This document shows, one piece after another, positions 15,274 to 23,354 of a stretch of 29,078 nt of DNA (its first letter is position 1; every line of letters begins with the position of its first letter). The notes below the pieces were generated by a model, which saw nothing but the letters and a program-made list of their open reading frames with translations, was not told where the DNA came from and did no database searches. The DNA is from JAPUDQ01 sp964535835 (lineage in GTDB: Bacteria > Patescibacteriota > Saccharimonadia > Saccharimonadales > Saccharimonadaceae): the NCBI GenBank assembly GCA_964535835.1, contig CAZHUZ010000008.1, forward strand, positions 1-29,078, in the 5' to 3' direction. The translations under genes were made by a program, and so were the position numbers.

Positions 15274-15813
15274 CTAAATATATCCTTTCCAATACCCACG
15301 CCATTTTCCGACGTCTTTAGCATCGTTTAATTTGTCATGATTGATAGCCAGCATCGATTTCTCTCCACCAGGTTTTGTCTGAATATTGACACTCACGAGC
15401 GAACTATCCTCAAGTTTTGTACGCCAATACCGCCATTTGTCCGACTGGCTAATTTTGCCTGGGATGACCATTTTTACTCCGTTAAACTCAGTCTCATTTG
15501 CCACCCGTTCACTCCATAGCGCCAATACCTCATCCATGGCACCCGGCAATGTCTTACTGACTGTCACCGAAAAATTACCACCACATGTCTGGCCAGGTTG
15601 ACGTCGTCCGATATGCTGTTCATAAGCAATAGTCACGCCCTGCGCCCACCATTCAGGTGATTTTGATCGGCCTTGTTTTAGTATCTGTGCATACGCAATC
15701 TTCGCCATTTCTGTGTGATCGAGCTTGTCGTGTGGCTGCAAGATTTCTAGCCACTCGTCCCAGGCAATCCCTGAGCCTGTTTCGACTGCTTTGATGTTAC
15801 TCGGTTTCGTCAC
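15274..15813 (-). CDS. Conserved hypothetical protein, SRPBCC-like candidate
   Basis: 179 residues, soluble, no membrane segment. It contains a pattern I associate with uncharacterised bacterial proteins: WDEWLEIL near the start, WWAQGVTIAYEQHIGRR at about 55-71, and a second half with a W-R-Y-W-R-T cluster reminiscent of SRPBCC/AHSA1-type domains. No function can be assigned. It starts with GTG overlapping the TGA of the double DUF1801 gene by 4 nt, so the two are translationally coupled and probably act in related processes. Confidence 0.6.
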   Translation of the reverse strand: MTKPSNIKAVETGSGIAWDEWLEILQPHDKLDHTEMAKIAYAQILKQGRSKSPEWWAQGVTIAYEQHIGRRQPGQTCGGNFSVTVSKTLPGAMDEVLALWSERVANETEFNGVKMVIPGKISQSDKWRYWRTKLEDSSLVSVNIQTKPGGEKSMLAINHDKLNDAKDVGKWRGYWKGYI

Positions 15814-16556
15814 AATACAAGTAACGCAATCGTTCGTTTTATGAGCTCGACTGGCAACGGTTTATCAAGCGAAAACCACAATGTCCCTTTGCCTTTGATA
15901 TACGGTGCCAATTCTTTTTGCAGTGCATCATCTCTCGGAATCGGATATATAGCCAGATGATCTTTCCATCCTGATATAAAGACTCGAGCCCTTTTATCGT
16001 CGATTTTGTAGCCAAGTATCCCATAGCTAAGCACTTCTTGTGCATGTGGCAACGTATCTCTGACAAGACTCCGTAATTCATCAAACTTTAGTCGTACATT
16101 TGGTGGTATGCTCTCAATATAATCATCAACACTGACAGTTGGCTGCTTGGGCTGAACGGCAGTGTCATATAAAGATTGCAACATTATTTTTAGCACTTCT
16201 CGATCAACATCATCCAATGCATTTATATAAAGGCATCCCTGGCTGATTCTATGCTTACCAAGATGCGATAGCTCGTTCCCATATCGATCAAATCCCTCAT
16301 AAAAATAAATGGTTAGACTTGATTTTCTTGGACTAAAACTAAGCAGTGGTATTTCACCCTCTCGCCCGGCTTCTGATTTATAGTGTTGCGTTCCAAAGCC
16401 GATAATACTTGGTCCCCACATGATAGCTTTTTTACCCGTTATGTCTTGCATAATTTCAATGAGTAAAAAAGATTCTTGTTGGCGCTTCGTGCTCACCGTC
16501 TCTAAGAAATCTTTCACTGCTATAGCTGTGGGTTGAGTTTTATTTTCTTTGGTCAT
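15810..16556 (-). CDS. Double DUF1801 (YdhG/YjbR-like) protein
   Basis: 248 residues that read as two DUF1801-type domains in tandem. The first (about 8-130) has MWGPSIIGFGTQHYKSEAGREG and FSPRKSSLTIYF. The second (about 140-248) has DYIESIPPNVRLKFDELRSLV, YGILGYKID and KGTLWFSLDKPLP. DUF1801 proteins have a YdhG/frataxin-like fold and no firmly established role. The gene is probably leaderless: TGT TATACT ends 7 nt before the ATG. It is divergent from the 16606 gene, which has a mirror-image promoter. Confidence 0.8.
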   Translation of the reverse strand: MTKENKTQPTAIAVKDFLETVSTKRQQESFLLIEIMQDITGKKAIMWGPSIIGFGTQHYKSEAGREGEIPLLSFSPRKSSLTIYFYEGFDRYGNELSHLGKHRISQGCLYINALDDVDREVLKIMLQSLYDTAVQPKQPTVSVDDYIESIPPNVRLKFDELRSLVRDTLPHAQEVLSYGILGYKIDDKRARVFISGWKDHLAIYPIPRDDALQKELAPYIKGKGTLWFSLDKPLPVELIKRTIALLVL

Positions 16557-16563
16557 ATTACAT

Positions 16564-16599
16564 AGTATAACATCGGTGTAATACTATGCCTGTTATACT
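16564..16599. promoter_or_regulatory. Divergent pair of leaderless extended -10 promoters
   Basis: Minus strand: TGT TATACT (16564-16572), then 7 nt, then the ATG at 16556. Plus strand: TGT TATACT (16591-16599), then 6 nt, then the ATG at 16606. Both transcripts would begin at or within a base or two of the start codon. No SD precedes either gene. Confidence 0.65.
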
Positions 16600-16605
16600 A
16601 GTACT

Positions 16606-18006
16606 ATGGATAAAGCAACAATCATTAATTACATTAAATCTCATAAATTACAGTTTATTTCTGCTGCTGTCGTGGCAGTTGTGGGTATAATCGCCACAAT
16701 AGTTTTTACTATGGGTACGCCCCAGAAGGCAGATAAAGCACAGACAACAAAGACAGACAATGAAATGCCGGTTGATCGATCAGTCGCTAGTGAGATATTG
16801 GTAGGGAAAATGCATTACCGGGACGTATGTCGACTGTTGCCCGAAAAAACTATCGCTACAAACATGGGAGATTTTTCTCGTCATTCCACAACTATCCAAA
16901 ACTACGTAGAGAGTAGTATTGCATCTGATGAATTCTCCGAACGTAATCCTATTGAAACTTCCTGTGCATATCGCGGTATTGGTGCCAATAGTGGCGAAGT
17001 TAAGATTAATAGCATAACGTACAGAAACCGCGATGAGGCACTGACTGCATGGAATGAAAATATTATAAGTGTAAAAAGGTCAACGAGCGAATTAATGCCG
17101 CCCATACTAACAAAAATCAAAGATTCAGAAGCAAGCGCAGAGTTAAAAAAATCAGCTACAGATTTTGTTGAACAGTTGAACGATACAACATCAAAATATG
17201 TTGAGTCACGAAACCCTGATGCGTCAAAAATTATCAATGATGGCACAGGCTACATTTTCAACGAAGAAAGCGAGGAGTTTTCGTTTATCCGCGAGAATAG
17301 TATCATCAGCCTTGATATCAATTCAAATATGAAACAAAACTCGTTTTTAGACAGTGACTATACTAATCTCTCAGATTTGTCAGATGTAGAAATCGTCAAA
17401 CGTTTTGATCGTGTTGCAAAATTTTTCAAAGCAATAGATAGCAATTTCAAAAATAAAAATATATCACAAGCACCCATAAATACATGGCCTCGTGACAGTT
17501 CTATAAAAGGTTTTGAACCGTGCGAATTACTTAATAAATCCTTGGCATCTTCATACTTATCACCCCGGCAAAGTGCTGTTGTGGAGCAAAAAACTACAAG
17601 TAAAGATATGACATTGACTCGACCTATAAATAATGGAAGTTATACTTTCCCCGCTGAAAATTCATGTAAAAGAAAGTTTGACCAGAGTGCAAATAGAGTA
17701 TGGGGTGGCGAGGCAAACCTGACTATTTATTATCCTAAAGATGAGAAATCAGCCGTAACATTATATAAAAGTTTTGGTGAGATATATCCGAATACACCAT
17801 CAATATCGTTGTCTGGCGCAGATGAAGCAATGTTTAAAAATCGGTATGAATATGAGGGTACTACACTCCCTGGAATACTATTTGCCCGAAAGAAACATTA
17901 TGTCATCAAACTACAGCTAAGTGGTTTCAATCAAAACAAACAAGAAATGCTTTACCGAGATGAACAATACACTTCAATTGCCTCAGGCATACTTAAAGGC
18001 ATGTAG
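16606..18006 (+). CDS. Unknown bitopic protein with duplicated Cys-pair module
   Basis: 466 residues, AT-rich, Ser/Asn/Lys-rich. One N-terminal membrane helix (about 16-36) puts the rest outside the cell. Two related modules are visible. The first runs from DVCRLLPEK (C75) to TSCAYRG (C120). The second runs from EPCELLNKS (C306) to NSCKRKF (C354). Each is a C-x-LL start followed about 45-48 residues later by S-C. This resembles the DUF3558-type lipoprotein pattern, but the match is weak. A long helical, charged region separates the modules. Function not recognised. It is transcribed away from the double DUF1801 gene and converges with the Nudix gene. Confidence 0.65.
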   Translation: MDKATIINYIKSHKLQFISAAVVAVVGIIATIVFTMGTPQKADKAQTTKTDNEMPVDRSVASEILVGKMHYRDVCRLLPEKTIATNMGDFSRHSTTIQNYVESSIASDEFSERNPIETSCAYRGIGANSGEVKINSITYRNRDEALTAWNENIISVKRSTSELMPPILTKIKDSEASAELKKSATDFVEQLNDTTSKYVESRNPDASKIINDGTGYIFNEESEEFSFIRENSIISLDINSNMKQNSFLDSDYTNLSDLSDVEIVKRFDRVAKFFKAIDSNFKNKNISQAPINTWPRDSSIKGFEPCELLNKSLASSYLSPRQSAVVEQKTTSKDMTLTRPINNGSYTFPAENSCKRKFDQSANRVWGGEANLTIYYPKDEKSAVTLYKSFGEIYPNTPSISLSGADEAMFKNRYEYEGTTLPGILFARKKHYVIKLQLSGFNQNKQEMLYRDEQYTSIASGILKGM

Positions 18007-18021
18007 TAGTCTCTATACAGA

Positions 18022-18612
18022 TTATACTTTTTGGCCAGGTGCGCCGCGTTTGTAGACAATACCAGTGGATAGCGGTTTATCGAGAGAGTACGTACTCGTA
18101 TCGACAGGTATTAGTTTATTAAAATTTCGTAATAGAAATTCATATATATAAAGTACGTCTTTTAATACTTCTCCATTATTAGCACCTGATTGAAGTTGAT
18201 GTAGCGTCAGCCAGCGTATGTCAGTAGATTCATCTTGAGCAACATCGTCATTTGCTTTATCTTTTGCTACAAACCCATAGCATAGATCAGAATGATAGTG
18301 CTCATTGCCAACATAATGCGTATTGACAAGCAATGGTGTAGGGTGAGTAACATTGCCTGATTCCTGTAATCGATCGTCAGTATACTGTAATATTTTTAAT
18401 TCATCCAGTCTATAGCCACTTTCTTCCTTGAGTTCATGCGCAACCGTCTGCCATGGAGTCTCATCAAGTTCAATATGCCCACCAATCTGCATAAGTACTT
18501 CGATCTTTTTATGATAATGTACCAGACATTTCCATTTATCATCTTCTCTGCGCACAATATAAGCACTGATCGTCATATCGTGTTGATTTGGTTCATTATG
18601 GATATGCGGCAT
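18022..18612 (-). CDS. Nudix hydrolase
   Basis: 196 residues with a Nudix box at 45-67: GHIELDE, then seven residues, then HELKEESGY. It has the metal-binding Glu set (E60, E63, E64) but His59 in place of the usual Arg. Nudix enzymes hydrolyse nucleoside diphosphates linked to another moiety; the substrate cannot be predicted here. The C-terminal extension of about 50 residues is not part of the core fold. Its ATG shares one base with the stop of trhO (TAATG), so the two are translationally coupled. Confidence 0.85.
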   Translation of the reverse strand: MPHIHNEPNQHDMTISAYIVRREDDKWKCLVHYHKKIEVLMQIGGHIELDETPWQTVAHELKEESGYRLDELKILQYTDDRLQESGNVTHPTPLLVNTHYVGNEHYHSDLCYGFVAKDKANDDVAQDESTDIRWLTLHQLQSGANNGEVLKDVLYIYEFLLRNFNKLIPVDTSTYSLDKPLSTGIVYKRGAPGQKV

Positions 18613-19523
18613 TACATAACCTTCTCTTTGGAATTCTCTCGCTCTTTACATTCCGCAGTATGAAACAACAATTCAGGATTCACCTTGCAGTCCCCACATA
18701 TAAGTACAAGATCGTTGCACTCAGATAACGCGCAGTTCTCAAAATTACTCGTCTTGCCACTGCAATGTGTGCACTCGCCAATCGTTTTAGTATGGTCACT
18801 AAAATCAACAGTCATGCGATTGTCAAACACACGTAGACTTCCCTCCCATAGTCCATCATCACCATATTTCTCGCCGTATTTTACGATACCGCCATCGATC
18901 TGATAGACCTCGTTAAAACCACGTTTTTTCATCATGGCACTAATCACTTCGCAGCGGATACCGCCAGTGCAGTAGCTGATCACTTTTTTATTTTTGATGT
19001 CATCGTATTTGTCGCTTTCAAGCTCAGCGATAAAATCCCGACTGGTGTTCGTGTTTGGTACGATCGCGTTTTTAAATTTACCGATACGCGCTTCGTGCTC
19101 ATTGCGACCATCAAAAAACACGACATCATCACCGTATTTTTCAACCATCTCATGCACCTGCTCTGGTTTTAGATGCTTACCACCGCCAATCACGCCATCC
19201 ATATCAACATCAAACTCATCATCGCTATTTTTAAACCCAACGAGTTCGCGTCTGGATTTAACGCTCATTCGTGGGAAATCTTCGCGTGATCCATCACTCC
19301 ATTTCCACGTAATGTCTTTAAAGCCCGGAAATTGTTTGGACTGCTTTATATAACTTTTCAGATCTTCAATCGTCCCACCAACAGTACCGTTGATGCCATG
19401 GCGGCTGATGAGTATTCGTCCGCGGAGATCGAGTGAATCACAAAGACTCTTCTGCCAGAGCTTGACAGTATCTGGATCTTTGATCGGAGTAAATTTATAG
19501 TAGAGCAATATTTTCTGCTGCAT
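18612..19523 (-). CDS. trhO: tRNA uridine(34) hydroxylase, rhodanese family (TrhO/YceA)
   Basis: 303 residues with the TrhO layout. An N-terminal ferredoxin-like domain (about 1-95, GRILISRHGINGTVGG) is followed by a rhodanese domain (about 115-235) with the active-site loop YCTGGIRC (C185). A C-terminal Cys-rich tail follows (C251, C254, C264, C269, C276, C279, C292), probably binding metal. Homologues hydroxylate U34 in the tRNA anticodon on the way to 5-methoxyuridine or 5-oxyacetyluridine. The promoter-like TGA TACAAT (19534-19542) sits 10 nt before the ATG, so there is almost no leader. Confidence 0.9.
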   Translation of the reverse strand: MQQKILLYYKFTPIKDPDTVKLWQKSLCDSLDLRGRILISRHGINGTVGGTIEDLKSYIKQSKQFPGFKDITWKWSDGSREDFPRMSVKSRRELVGFKNSDDEFDVDMDGVIGGGKHLKPEQVHEMVEKYGDDVVFFDGRNEHEARIGKFKNAIVPNTNTSRDFIAELESDKYDDIKNKKVISYCTGGIRCEVISAMMKKRGFNEVYQIDGGIVKYGEKYGDDGLWEGSLRVFDNRMTVDFSDHTKTIGECTHCSGKTSNFENCALSECNDLVLICGDCKVNPELLFHTAECKERENSKEKVM

Positions 19524-19670
19524 AACAGAGATAATTGTATCATAAAATCAAGTATGCTATCATCAGCATATAAGTCCGAATCTACGGCGAGCCGACCCAT
19601 ACGGAACATCTCGTTATCGGCAATCAAGATCATACGGGGCTTTTATTAACTAAATAGTAGGAGTTCTTGT
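19524..19670. promoter_or_regulatory. Divergent intergenic region between trhO and the 53-residue gene
   Basis: It contains the trhO extended -10 (19534-19542, minus) and a small CGGC/GCCG hairpin at 19585-19594. A TAGGAG ribosome site lies upstream of 19671 on the plus strand. No clear plus-strand promoter was found; TATAAG near 19569 is a weak candidate and would give a leader of about 90 nt. Confidence 0.35.
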
Positions 19671-19832
19671 ATGGCCAAGATGACACAACAAGAACAGATT
19701 GACTGGTACGAACGATCGCACAAAAACTGGCGATCATGGGGTAGCTGGTTTAGCTGGGGCTCTCCAGTCGGACTCGGATTGTTTTTTGTCGAAACAGCCG
19801 CTGCCCTCTGGATACTCACCCAGGCGTTCTAA
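19671..19832 (+). CDS. Small Trp-rich membrane protein (53 aa)
   Basis: This 53-residue ORF starts with ATG after TAGGAG (7 nt spacing) and ends TAA, followed immediately by a perfect terminator. It has a polar N-terminus, then four Trp spaced every three residues (W20, W23, W26, W29), then one membrane helix (about 33-51). Ribosome site, terminator and coherent protein features together support a real gene. Homologues and function are not recognised. Confidence 0.7.
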   Translation: MAKMTQQEQIDWYERSHKNWRSWGSWFSWGSPVGLGLFFVETAAALWILTQAF

Positions 19833-19833
19833 C

Positions 19834-19875
19834 AAATAAAATAGAGTCCGATGTACATCGGACTCTATTTTATTT
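19834..19875. terminator. Perfect 42-bp palindrome, bidirectional terminator
   Basis: 19834-19854 pairs with 19855-19875 with no mismatch. GC-rich centres are flanked by A-rich and T-rich arms, followed by TTTTTATT on the plus strand. It serves both the 53-residue gene (stop at 19832) and the DUF2200 gene on the opposite strand (stop at 19879). Confidence 0.9.
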
Positions 19876-19878
19876 TTA

Positions 19879-20232
19879 TTACGATTTTCGTAAAATCTTT
19901 TCCATCGTTTTGCCTTTTGCCAACTCATCAACGAGTTTATCTAGATAACGACCTTCACGTGTGATACGGTCTTCGATATTCTCAACTCGTACACCACATA
20001 TCATACCAGTGATGAGCGATCGATTTGGATTCATCTTTGGCGCCGTATCAAAAAATGTCTCAAAATCAATTCTATCGGCAAGTACTTTTGCAAAACTTTT
20101 TTCATCATGTCCGGTCAACCAAAATATCACTTGATGCAACTCCGGCACTGTGCGGCCTTTTCTCTCAACCTTTGCCACGTAGTACGGATAGACATCCGCC
20201 AAAATAAGTTTATGAATTGTTCGCATCGTCAT
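19879..20232 (-). CDS. DUF2200 family protein
   Basis: 117 residues matching the DUF2200 pattern end to end: an HKLILADVYPYYVAKVERKGR start, an IFWLTGHD segment, a FFDTAPKMNPNRSLITGMICG core, VRVENIED, and the C-terminal LDKLVDELAKGKTMEKILRK. It is a small soluble protein of unknown function. The gene is probably leaderless: TGC TATACT ends 6 nt before the ATG at 20232. Confidence 0.9.
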   Translation of the reverse strand: MTMRTIHKLILADVYPYYVAKVERKGRTVPELHQVIFWLTGHDEKSFAKVLADRIDFETFFDTAPKMNPNRSLITGMICGVRVENIEDRITREGRYLDKLVDELAKGKTMEKILRKS

Positions 20233-20238
20233 GACACA

Positions 20239-20247
20239 AGTATAGCA
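20239..20247 (-). promoter_or_regulatory. Leaderless extended -10 promoter of DUF2200
   Basis: Minus strand TGC TATACT with 6 nt to the ATG at 20232. There is no SD. Confidence 0.55.
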
Positions 20248-20289
20248 ATATAATCATTCTATTGCGCTCATCGTATTTCTGAGGCATAC

Positions 20290-20410
20290 TTATATTACTA
20301 TGAACCCAAGTGGGTTCCTCTACTCGCGTATAAAAAATGTCGGGGCGTGACCGACCAATAGCGCAACAATTATAAAAAATACATAAGACATAGTAATAAC
20401 CAGGAGGTTT
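20290..20410 (+). promoter_or_regulatory. Structured leader of the ABC exporter gene
   Basis: TATATT (20291-20296) is a plausible -10. The predicted transcript would then begin near 20302, exactly at a hairpin GAACCC-AAGT-GGGTTC (20302-20317). A second hairpin GTCGG-N7-CCGAC follows at 20339-20355. An AGGAGG ribosome site precedes the ATG at 20411. It does not match a riboswitch class I can name. Confidence 0.4.
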
Positions 20411-22162
20411 ATGCAGACAAAAACAATTGCACTTTTTTGGCGCTATGCAAAGCGCTATCCAAAGCTGCTTTCGACAGCACTGATCGCACCGATCATTGCG
20501 ACGTCACTCAATATCGCCGTGAGCCCGTTTATATTGTCAAAAATTATCGACAAATTACAATCAGGCGCAGCAACACTCGATAACTCAATGGGGCTAATCG
20601 TACTGTATGCCCTCGTCTATATTGCCGGCGAAGTAGTGTTGTGGCGTATTGCCCTATTTGCAACATGGACATACCAGTCTGCCGCTCAGCGCGACATGAG
20701 TGTCGATATATTTGATAAGCTTGCCAACCAAAGTTTGTCATTTCACTCAAACAGATTTGGCGGATCGCTTGTTAGCCAAACCAGTAAAATAATCGGTGCA
20801 TTTGAACGATTTTGGGACACAATTATATGGCAACTAATTCCCGTCGTTGCTGGTATCGTATCGGTAGTGGTATTCACCGGATTTATCTATTGGCAGTATG
20901 CTTTATTTATACTCATCATGGTCAATATATTTACGTTTGTCATATACAAAGGCTCGGGCTTTATGCGTGAGCTAAACAAACGAGAAGCCCAAGCCTCAAC
21001 CAGGCTCAGCGGCTATCTCGCCGACATGGTAACAAATGTAATTGCCGTCAAAGCATTTGGCAACGAAGTTCGTGAATACCGCACACATACCTCACGCGCC
21101 AACGAATGGCGTGCCTCATCGCTAGCATCAATGCGTGGTTTCTTGACGGTCAGTACAGGCTACTCACTTCTCATGTCGATTGTCGCGATTGGTGCCCTCA
21201 TTGCCGCAATTTATGCCTCCGAGAAGAATTTCATATCGATCGGGGCCGTCTATCTTTTGCTCACCTATACCCTATCAACAACCAGACAAATGTGGGAGAT
21301 GAACGGCATTATGCGCAACTACAACCGCATCATGGGCGATTCGTTTGATATGGTCGAGATACTCGATGAACCATACGATCTGATCGATCATGATAAGACC
21401 AAACTAAAAACACACAGCGGCGCCGTCTCATTTAATGGGGTTGGTTTTACACATGACAACGGCAAGGGCGAACAAGTCTTTGATGATTTCTCGATTACGA
21501 TCAAAGCCGGTGAACGGGTCGGACTCGTCGGACATAGTGGCTCAGGCAAGACGACATTTACTCGTGTACTACTACGATTTTCAGATATCCAATCGGGACA
21601 AATAACGATAGACGGTCAAGATATATCGCAAGTCACTCAAGAAAGCCTCCGTAAATCAATCGCCTATGTCCCACAAGAATCAACACTATTTCATCGTCCA
21701 CTCGGCGAAAATATATCCTACGGGAAACCTGATGCAACTGAAAAAGAAATCATCACTGCTGCCAAACGCGCTAACGCGTGGGAATTTATCGAAAAACTGC
21801 CGGACGGACTCGACACCATGGTCGGTGAACGAGGCGTGAAATTATCTGGTGGGCAACGTCAACGTATCGCAATCGCACGTGCAATCCTCAAAGACGCTCC
21901 GATACTCGTACTAGACGAAGCAACAAGTGCGCTCGATAGTGAGTCGGAAAAACTAATCCAAGATAGTCTTCACGAACTCATGAAAAATCGTACCGCAATT
22001 GTAATTGCACATCGACTTAGCACTATAGCAAAACTTGATCGCATCATTGTCCTCGACAACGGTCGTATCGTTGAAGACGGTACACATACTCAGCTCCTTA
22101 AACAAAATGGTACTTACGCCAAACTCTGGTCACACCAAAGTGGTGGATTTATCGAGGAATAG
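20411..22162 (+). CDS. ABC exporter half-transporter (MsbA/MdlB-like)
   Basis: 583 residues. An N-terminal six-helix export domain (about 15-320) is followed by an ATPase domain with Walker A GHSGSGKTT (about 374-382), signature LSGGQRQR (about 478), and Walker B ILVLDEATSALD (about 498). The H-loop is in IVIAHRLSTI. Such half-transporters dimerise in the cytoplasmic membrane and export lipids, peptides or drugs; the substrate is not predictable. AGGAGG stands 5 nt before the ATG. The 3' end overlaps the convergent MazG-like gene by 14 bp. Confidence 0.93.
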   Translation: MQTKTIALFWRYAKRYPKLLSTALIAPIIATSLNIAVSPFILSKIIDKLQSGAATLDNSMGLIVLYALVYIAGEVVLWRIALFATWTYQSAAQRDMSVDIFDKLANQSLSFHSNRFGGSLVSQTSKIIGAFERFWDTIIWQLIPVVAGIVSVVVFTGFIYWQYALFILIMVNIFTFVIYKGSGFMRELNKREAQASTRLSGYLADMVTNVIAVKAFGNEVREYRTHTSRANEWRASSLASMRGFLTVSTGYSLLMSIVAIGALIAAIYASEKNFISIGAVYLLLTYTLSTTRQMWEMNGIMRNYNRIMGDSFDMVEILDEPYDLIDHDKTKLKTHSGAVSFNGVGFTHDNGKGEQVFDDFSITIKAGERVGLVGHSGSGKTTFTRVLLRFSDIQSGQITIDGQDISQVTQESLRKSIAYVPQESTLFHRPLGENISYGKPDATEKEIITAAKRANAWEFIEKLPDGLDTMVGERGVKLSGGQRQRIAIARAILKDAPILVLDEATSALDSESEKLIQDSLHELMKNRTAIVIAHRLSTIAKLDRIIVLDNGRIVEDGTHTQLLKQNGTYAKLWSHQSGGFIEE

Positions 22163-22463
22163 TTTTCTGCCTTCGAGTTTCTATACGTTTCTGAAACTGA
22201 TATATTTCTTTTGTTAAATCTACTCCAAAGTGATTTGCAAGTGTCGTTATTGATATCATCAAATCGGCTAGCTCTGAACCAAGATCAACTGTTCTTGTGG
22301 CTTTTTCAACTCTATCTTGTTTTATCTGGTTTTTTCGAATTGCCTCAGCCACTTCACCTAATTCTTCCATTATAAATAGTAACTGGAGCGTTACATCTGG
22401 CATTGAAGCATTATTATTCTTCCAATCATTGTCCACCCATTGCTGTAATTCTTTGATCTTCAT
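22149..22463 (-). CDS. MazG-like nucleotide pyrophosphohydrolase
   Basis: 104 residues, all-alpha, with the MazG metal motif: EELGE (E33, E34, E37) and, after a spacer, ELAD (E64, D67). Single-domain MazG-like enzymes hydrolyse (d)NTPs or modified nucleotides to monophosphates and act in pool cleaning. AGGAG precedes the ATG. The gene lies downstream of the L25 gene on the same strand, separated by a hairpin at 22481-22508, and may be expressed by readthrough from it. Confidence 0.8.
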   Translation of the reverse strand: MKIKELQQWVDNDWKNNNASMPDVTLQLLFIMEELGEVAEAIRKNQIKQDRVEKATRTVDLGSELADLMISITTLANHFGVDLTKEIYQFQKRIETRRQKTIPR

Positions 22464-22480
22464 TATGGTTCTCCTATATA

Positions 22481-22508
22481 AACAGGACAGCCACCAGACT
22501 GTCCTGTT
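22481..22508. terminator. 10-bp hairpin between L25 and the MazG-like gene
   Basis: AACAGGACAG (22481-22490) pairs with CTGTCCTGTT (22499-22508) around an 8-nt loop. On the minus strand the stem is followed by TTTATATAGGAG, a poor U-run that merges into the ribosome site of the next gene. Partial termination or RNA processing is likely. Confidence 0.55.
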
Positions 22509-22524
22509 GTGCTTGAATATTTAA

Positions 22525-23253
22525 TTAATCTTTTTTCTCTTGAGTGCCAGCACCTCCAGTATTTTCAGCAGGAGCTTCTTCGCCGTTTTCAGACTCAACT
22601 TGTGATTCATCTTCGGCATCACCAGCTGCAGCTTCGTTTTGTGCCTGCAATGCTGCTGGCTCCCAAACACTAGCTACCATCAAGTCGGTGATGAGTGGAC
22701 GTTCTTCGTCCTCGTCACCGTGTCCGTCGTCATTGTCAACAAACTCAACGCCTTCAACCAATTTAGCATCAGCCAACGTTACTTTTTCACCAGCTTCGGT
22801 CAAATGAACAATCGAGATCTCAATTGCCTCTGGCAGATCCATGGGTAGTGCTCGAACTTCGATCTTGTCGAGAGCCTGCAATACAACCAATCCTGCTTTC
22901 TCAGCTTCGCTCTCGCCTTCACCAACAAGACGAATCGGCACTTCCGCTTCGATAGGTTTGTTTTGACGAACAGCATGAAATGATACGTGGTTGATACGTC
23001 GTTTTACATTGTCAACTTCGACATCTTTGATCATGGCAATTTTTTTCTTGCCATCAATCGTGATATGAATTGGCGTGTGCTTACCAGCAGCACTATATAC
23101 TTTACCCATAGCAACCTGATCGATCTGAATTGCTACTGGCTCCATACCTGGACCATACACAACAGCCGGTACGATTCCATCGCGGCGTAACTGTTGAACT
23201 TTTTTACCATGAACTTTTCGTTCATCAACTTTAAGGGTGATCTTGTCTCCCAT
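22525..23253 (-). CDS. rplY: Ribosomal protein L25/CTC form
   Basis: 242 residues. The N-terminal 5S rRNA-binding domain (about 1-92, with RRDGIVPAVVYGPG) is followed by the TL5/CTC beta domain (about 95-185, KPIEAEVPIRLVGE). An acidic, Glu/Ala-rich disordered tail of about 40 residues ends the protein. L25 binds 5S rRNA in the large ribosomal subunit. AGGAGA sits about 5 nt before the ATG. A TGA TATAAT box (23305-23313) gives a leader of about 45 nt. Confidence 0.92.
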   Translation of the reverse strand: MGDKITLKVDERKVHGKKVQQLRRDGIVPAVVYGPGMEPVAIQIDQVAMGKVYSAAGKHTPIHITIDGKKKIAMIKDVEVDNVKRRINHVSFHAVRQNKPIEAEVPIRLVGEGESEAEKAGLVVLQALDKIEVRALPMDLPEAIEISIVHLTEAGEKVTLADAKLVEGVEFVDNDDGHGDEDEERPLITDLMVASVWEPAALQAQNEAAAGDAEDESQVESENGEEAPAENTGGAGTQEKKD

Positions 23254-23304
23254 CTCTCTTCTCCTTTCTTAGAGAATACCTTTACGGAGTTTTGTAATTA
23301 TTTC

Positions 23305-23346
23305 ATTATATCAGAAATATTTACTTAAACCAAACGATGGTACAAT
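23305..23346. promoter_or_regulatory. Divergent promoters of rplY and the DedA-like gene
   Basis: Minus strand: TGA TATAAT (23305-23313) for the SD-led L25 gene. Plus strand: TGG TACAAT (23338-23346), 8 nt before the ATG at 23355, giving a leaderless transcript for the DedA-like gene. Confidence 0.55.
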
Positions 23347-23354
23347 TGAGAGCA

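Noticed and set aside
19358..19633. Minus-strand ORF of 91 residues overlapping the trhO start
   Set aside because: It has no ribosome site, overlaps trhO in another frame and covers the trhO promoter.
20300..20350. Possible 16-residue leader peptide (MNPSGFLYSRIKNVGA) before the ABC exporter
   Set aside because: Its ATG lies only 3 nt after the -10, so it is probably not transcribed intact. No regulatory codon run is seen.
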